A stretch of 64,000 bases of DNA from Archilochus colubris (lineage: Eukaryota > Chordata > Aves > Apodiformes > Trochilidae), in assembly GCA_023079485.1 (NCBI GenBank), contig CM041083.1, positions 156,754,552-156,818,551 on the forward strand, given 5' to 3'. Under the pieces are notes generated by a model. That model was not told the origin of the DNA. It ran no database searches and saw only the letters and a program-made list of their open reading frames with translations. Positions within the stretch are counted from its first letter, which is position 1. Each line of letters opens with the position of its first letter. A program made the translations under genes and the position numbers. This document shows, piece by piece, positions 57,791 to 64,000 of this stretch.

Positions 57791-59192
57791 CTAAAACCTC
57801 ATGTGCTGAGGGTAAATGAAATCTTGACTTTGATGTTCTTAATGCCTTTACAGCTGTAGAGCTGGACCATCTGTAGCCCCTCAGGTTTCCCTCAGGGAAG
57901 AACAGTGAGATACAGCTAGGAGCCTTTGGGGATGGGATGTTTCTGGATGGAGAGTGTGGCTGAGGAGTCTCACAGCCATGAGATCCTGCCTGCCAATGAA
58001 TTGTCCTTAAGGAATGCTGGAATTAACTCAAAATGCAGTCAAAGTGTTAATTTATAGCTTGTCTTGATTGCAAGAGCATCTAGAGGGTTAAAAGCAGCAT
58101 TTCCCAATTTTTGGCTAAGGGTAAACAACCTGGCATTTTGAATTTACTTCACAGCCACATGACAAGGCCCCTCCTCTGTTTTGTGAATCATCTTTGTTAG
58201 TGAGATGAGTGACAAATGAAGCTTGGTTTCCTGCAGATTTGTATCTACTGATTCATATACTGGAACAGTTCTATTTCCCTTGCTAATCCCCCACTTTCTC
58301 ACCTGCTGGGAAGGAAAAGGTACCGTTTGTTATGCCTGAATCACATGTGTGGTGATCAGATAGTTATTTCTGCAAATGCTACTTCATCAGGTAGTAGTTA
58401 CACATCTTTACTTCTGAATATCCCTACAGGAAAGGCAAGAAAAGATCCCACTATATACTCTCTTTAAATGGGACCCTAACAAGATCTCTCTTTTCCAAAC
58501 ATCTGGTTAATCTTTATTATACTCATGAGAATTCTATCAGATGTGGCCAACACATTTTTAAAGTTTGAGGGAGGCTGACAAGAGACAGAAAGATGGAAGG
58601 CTAGGCAGTCAGTTTAATAACATACACCTTGCTGCTTTGGGGAATGAGGCATAAATAGTCCTAAAGTTAGATGGTCACTTATTCCATCCAAAAACTGTTG
58701 AAGAAAAATGTTAATATTTTAATAGATAAAAGTATTTCAGATTAAAAGAAAAAAACCAAACCAAAACAAAAAAGTAGACAACTTAGAATCATGTCTTCTG
58801 CCAAAAACAATTCCAGTGGAAAATTTTAATCAAACCTTTTTTTTCTTTTATATTGTATATCCTATATGTATGCATGGAAATTTAAATCCTGTAACTTATA
58901 TTGTTCATGTCTTCATAGAATCATTAGTGCATACATAGCTGAGGCTATTTTTGTTTTTCCTTAATGCATGGATTCAATTCCTTTAAAGCACAAGTTTATG
59001 CTATTAAAAATTATTGTGTTTTCTTTTCAAATAAAAAAAACAGCCTCTTAAAAATTACAAATAACATGATCTTAATTCATAAATTGATAGGTTTAAAATG
59101 GAGATGTTAAGAAATATGCTATTATATTTCATGCCTTTTTTTCCTTAATAAATTGCCTTAGTAATATGCCAGCACTTGACTTCATGCTTACC

Positions 59193-59211
59193 AAAAAAAA
59201 AAAAAAAAAAA
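59193..59211. repeat. poly-A run, 19 bases
   Basis: Uninterrupted A19 after GCTTACC. No retroposed gene body is recognisable upstream. Confidence 0.9.
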
Positions 59212-62200
59212 GATAGGACAGGGTGTCCCTTTTAAATTAAAAAAGCAGATCTTCACAAGGCAGAAGAGATTGTTAGGCTTACTTATTTCATATAACAGCA
59301 TAACACAGAATATAGAGTTGCAACAAGTACTTTTGACATTAAGTCAATGACTATAGGCTAAAGGTGTATCTTTTAGACCTAAACTTGATTTAAGCATTTT
59401 AACTGCCACAGGGTCCCGAACTTCCTAGGAAGTGTGTTGCAGAGGTTATTTTCTTCAGATTCTAGCTCACAACCATCACATATCTTTTTCTGGTGAGATA
59501 TGTACAGATAGGTACTCCCTAAATTACCCATTTCAGCAGACATTTTCAAAACAGATGGCCGACTGAAGATGAGGATAATGTAGGTTTTGCAAGAAGGACT
59601 GGGAAATATGCCCAGGAATGTAGAGTGTGAAAAGGGATAGAATATTGAAGACAGTATAGGTTAAGAGACATGTGAAAAGAAAGAATAAAATATATGTCCA
59701 TTTCAGCTACTTTCTACTGTTCTGGGAAAGGAAAACAGCTGTAAATCCAATTCAGTGCAAGCCAACCCGTTCCACAGGCTTTGCACTACTGATAAGTAAA
59801 CACTCAAAGAAGCCCACAACATCTGAACAACTACATCATCCAGGCAACACCAGGAACAGGTGAGGAAAATAAGAACCATTGTTTAAAAATCACTGTAGTT
59901 GAATCTGGAACTTCAAATGCTGAAATGTCCAAATTATACTTTTTCCCCATGGTATAACTTATGGAGCAGTGTCCTGGTTTGGGCAAGCAGACTTAACACA
60001 ATTTAAATATTTGTGCACGTCCAAAGATTGAAATACGTTTGGACTTTTCATGTTAGATGTCATGATTCTTGCTGTAACACTCTGATTTCAAGTTCACCCT
60101 ACCACTATTTTATCAGTTGACAGTTCCTTTCATCTTTAAAGATAATTTTAAAAAAACAAAATATTCCAGGCAGACATGCTAATTCCAAAAAACAGGTTGG
60201 CTCTGTGGCAGTTCACCCACTGTCTGATTTCTGAGCTGTTGGTGCAGCAGACAGTTTGGGTGCATATCAATACAGCGTGCATAGCTGTGATGCTCTGTAG
60301 CCCACCTATGTGTAGTTATCAAGACAGAATATCTCAGATGTGCAATTTTTTTTTTAATACCATTTCCATTTTTCTGTATTTTATTTACCATATCATTTCA
60401 TGTATCATGATATTTCAGAATTATTGTTCTGAATGTTTTTAAACATGACAGGAAGTTTGGTTCTGGTCCACCCTTAAGACTGATACAGTTCTATTGTATT
60501 TTTTTTTTTACCTTAAACTGTTGTTATGAACTGTGAGCTTCCATTCCATTTTAACCTCACATTTGACAAAGAAATAGAAACATGAGGACCTGGGAAGATG
60601 AAAGACAGAAAGTGAATTACATACTAGCTGTGTCGGATGTAATTTTCTTGATTCGATGACAAGAGCTGATTTTCTAGGATAAATCCAAAATAAATTAACA
60701 TAAAGCACCAAAAAAAAGTTATTGATTTATTGATTCCAAATAATTTTACAAACTGTTAAAATTTTGGTTTTCAGTCAAGGTCTATTTCAACCATGGACCA
60801 CTGAGCTCCCTCTTGTAACTAGCACCTGAACATTATTCTGATTTTGAGACCACATATCTGTTATACTCCTGAAAGAAGCAGAATTGGTTCAGATATTGAA
60901 TTCCATCAGCTCAACAATACTTGCATTAATTAATGATATTTTAAAATGGCAACAGGAACTGTCTGAAAAGAATACAGATTTAGTCTTCCTCATTCTTGGT
61001 TACTCACCCTTTGTAATAGCTGGTCTTTCAAAGAAAAAAGCAAGTGGGTCTTCTTAAATATCTCAGTTTCTAATGGTGGATCTGTGTCTCATGGCAATCA
61101 TTTCATCATCCCTGAGTGACTGATGATGTAATAAGCACAATAGGGATAACTGATGACCAAATGAAACAAAATATACATTTACCAACCACCGAAACAGGAA
61201 GTACTATTCATCATTTCTGAAAGCTATTTCCTTTCAGGATTCTAAGGTTGTGTTTGTGTATTTACATTTGGTGGTTCATGTAAAATGGTCCATCAGCATC
61301 AGTGCAGTAATTTCTCTATGATAAGTTTTGCATGTGCATAGTTTATTCAAAGATAGTATTACAAAAATATTTATATCTATGTAACTATGAACACTGGAAG
61401 TTTGCACTAATATATGAACAAAAATCAACTACCATTTGATATAGATATCTTGATAGAAATGTTTTGTGTGGAAATTACTATCAGCAGAAGACAATATGAG
61501 AAAAGCTCTGAAATATACAGAGCAAGAATAATCCAGGTCAATATGCTCTTGTTTAGCATTCTGACCTGGAATATGAGTTATTTGAGACTATTTCTTGGTA
61601 TACAAGAACAGTATGAGAAAGAACAAATAATAAATAGTCTTTCATATAAAAATTCCAGTGATCATGTCTGGGAAACAAACATCTATGAATAATATAATCT
61701 ATAATCTGTTGCTTTCTGACAGCTTTCCATCTCTTTGTATTCAAAAGACAGCTGTAGAGAAGTAAAGTTTTAATCATTTTAAGTAAATAGATCAACAAAG
61801 GAATAATAAAATACATCTTGCTTAACAAAATTATTTTTATGAACATTCATTTTTACCTCTTCTATGTTCTAATATTAACTAGTACTAAAAACTCCAGGCT
61901 GCCATTCTTAACATACTCAGTAAATGCTATTCCCATCATCTGACAGTCTGAAAACAGGATTATGTTTACAATTACTACCATTGTGAAGTGCCCTAAATCT
62001 AGCACTGGACATAAATCTCCTCTTTTCTCAGACTATTGCAAGAGCCAATTTATTGTATCCAGTGCACAGGTAGGCACATGTCACCACGACAAAGCAAATG
62101 TCTTAACTAATCTTGTTATCTACAGATGCAGTAATATATTTTTCCAGGAAGGGGAAGAATGCATACTCTGAACTCTGTAGTACTTAGACCAATCTATTGC

Positions 62201-64000
62201 TGGAGTGGACTGGAGCTTTGAACAGTGTAGAATTACAGTTTAATGAATGCTGGTTCTTCTGTATAGGAAAAATTCATATGCTTTCATACTCTCTCAGCTT
62301 CATTTCCTTCCAAGGCTCATTAATTTTTAAAAGAGCTGGCTTTCTTACCCTTGCCTCCTAGTAGATGGTCTTACACTAGCATAAATATAAAGGCATTTAT
62401 ATTTTTAGTTGGAAGAAGAGGAAAAGAGGATGATAAAGCTCAATTTCTCAGCCAAAGAGGTTTGCCTAAGTATCCACATTAAGTCTGAAGCAAACATCAA
62501 TAGATTTCATGGTGGTCACTGCATTGCTTAAATTGGCCACATAACATTTCAGTTACTGTGCAACAGACACGGACACTTGTAACTTAACAGGACCCTAGCA
62601 GTTTGCCTGGATTCAGGTGCTGTGCCTGTCACAATCCAACCACACAGTAAAGAAAGAAATAATCTTTTCCTTTTTCAGAATATCAGGTTTGCCCACAGCA
62701 AATTAAGGACTCTTTCAGCAGAATGTAGCTTTGCAGCTCCAAAATGTTATTAAAGCAGTCAAAGGAAACCAGTGGAAACAGTTAGTCACAAACAGTGATG
62801 AATGGCCCAAAAGTTCTGGTAGGAACATAAACAAAATCTAAAATAACACTTTATCTTCTTTATCTTCAGTTCCTCATCTTCATAGCAATATTCTCAGTCT
62901 TGCTATCCCTGACATTCTCTTCAGTTCAGTAAAAAGGTTTTTCCTTTATATTCAGCCATTATGTTCTGTTTCTTGAACAGTTCAAAAATCTGCTGTCTAA
63001 ATGATGTAATATTTTTACAGTGTAAGATATTGATCTCATTATGTGGCATATTTCCACCACTTTTTTTGCTTTTTCTGTTCATTCTTTACCTTCTTGAAGA
63101 GAATCCAATTGGTATTACCAGTCACAAGGTTCTCATTAAATACACTACTATACTAATCTGAGTTTTGCTTCAGCAAAATTAGGAAAGGATTGCAGTATAT
63201 GTTTTTTTCTTTGCTGCTTTGTGAGAAGGTGCTGTGAGTACTTCATTGTGACACGATACACTGTCAACAATAATCCTTGGGTCTGTTAGATGAAGGAAAC
63301 CAAATTTTGTTTGCTGCAGAAAATCATGGAAAACTTTTCCTGAACAAGCAAATAAAGTTTATCTGAGGCTAGTACTCCTTGAAAGATGCCCACTTGCTCA
63401 TGTAAAATCTAAAGTACCTTTAGTTCAAATTCAAATCTTGAAAACATGAATCAATGCAGCTGTAGGCAACCTTATGCTCATACAAGTAGGAAGGGAGACA
63501 AAAAACTCTTTGCCTTATATTGCATTCACACCTAGGTTATATGAACAAGAGCAATTTTCGTAACAACTGATTGATCTGAACTTTTCCAAATATTAATTAC
63601 AACACATATTATGGTTAGGACTTTTGAAAGATTTGAAAGGCTTCAGTCATGGAAAGATTCATGAACATGAGTTGTAAAATGTATTCAAAACAAATACCCT
63701 GAAAACTAATTGTTCATCTTATATCTAATCCTGAAAGAACCTCTGGTCCATTATTGCTGATTTGTTGCCTGGAAGGCCCATGTACTGATATTTCTCCTTT
63801 TGGTTTTCTGTGTAATATTAAAACTTCTGACGTTGCTTAGCTCTATGATGAGGGCTTGCTAACAAAAAGGTCCAGAAGGTGATCTCTGACTGTAGCTTAT
63901 CAAAACAGAAGAGAATAGAGTGGAATTGGTTGTGATCCATGACCAAGATCACATCAGACAGATACTGAGATTTCTAAAATTTCTACTGTCAGGGTGAAAG

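Larger units (their letters stand above)
55221..64000. other. AT-rich noncoding stretch, no gene seen
   Basis: Nearly 9 kb with no recognisable CR1 copy or exon. It holds the CpG-richer patch at 56970-57345, T/G-rich DNA at 57350-57393, a G8 plus (TGT)n run at 57766-57790, an A19 run at 59193-59211 and T runs near 60345 and 60500. Open frames reach only 97 codons (61553-61846 minus). Segment 60895-60965, with ATTAATTAATGATATT, looks non-repetitive and might be a conserved noncoding element. Confidence 0.55.

Noticed and set aside
59967..59983. AGTGTCCTGGTTTGGGC, resembling the start of a common songbird LTR family
   Set aside because: Only about 17 bases match what I remember and the following sequence does not continue like an LTR. 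It could be chance.

Overview
The window reads as nuclear DNA of a bird. Ten copies or fragments of the avian CR1 LINE were recognised, and most keep the typical CR1 3' end, an imperfect ATTCTATG-type repeat seen as ATTCTATGATTCTGTGA or, on the other strand, TCATAGAATCATAGAATG. The rest is AT-rich, CpG-poor sequence with homopolymers and short microsatellites. No bacterial-type gene organisation, tRNA, rRNA or CRISPR array was seen. I cannot name the species.

No host protein-coding gene could be supported. The open frames are short and scattered over both strands. The longest (171 codons, 44713-45228) is about what chance gives in 64 kb. The only frames with recognisable protein similarity are decayed CR1 pieces: an ORF1 C-terminus (10577-10837), an endonuclease N-terminus (11108-11308), reverse-transcriptase parts (6607-6867 and 49625-49861) and an ORF2 C-terminus (9489-9692, minus strand). 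The window is best read as an intergenic desert or part of a very large intron.

Layout: 1-6.6 kb, unique AT-rich DNA with T-rich tracts. 6.6-12.5 kb, a CR1-rich zone with four copies: a 1-kb RT-bearing copy, an antisense 3' end, an internally deleted copy that keeps 5' sequence, and a short 3' tail. 12.5-30 kb, mostly unique, with a 10-bp minisatellite (19.1 kb), a perfect 12-bp-stem hairpin (21.6 kb), a perfect 20-bp palindrome followed by a long purine tract (24.6-25.0 kb), an unidentified LTR-like block (26.5 kb) and a G-quadruplex motif (29.4 kb). 30-48.5 kb, three short CR1 tails in otherwise unique DNA. 48.5-55.2 kb, a second CR1 zone with a 2-kb copy, a 450-bp copy and an antisense copy. 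55-64 kb, unique DNA with a small CpG-rich patch near 57.1 kb.

No complete novel system was found. The points most worth checking are the deleted CR1 at 10.56-11.54 kb, the non-B-DNA cluster at 24.65-25.0 kb, the LTR-like block at 26.5 kb and the CpG patch at 57.1 kb. All family calls come from reading the sequence against remembered CR1 features; no database search was run.
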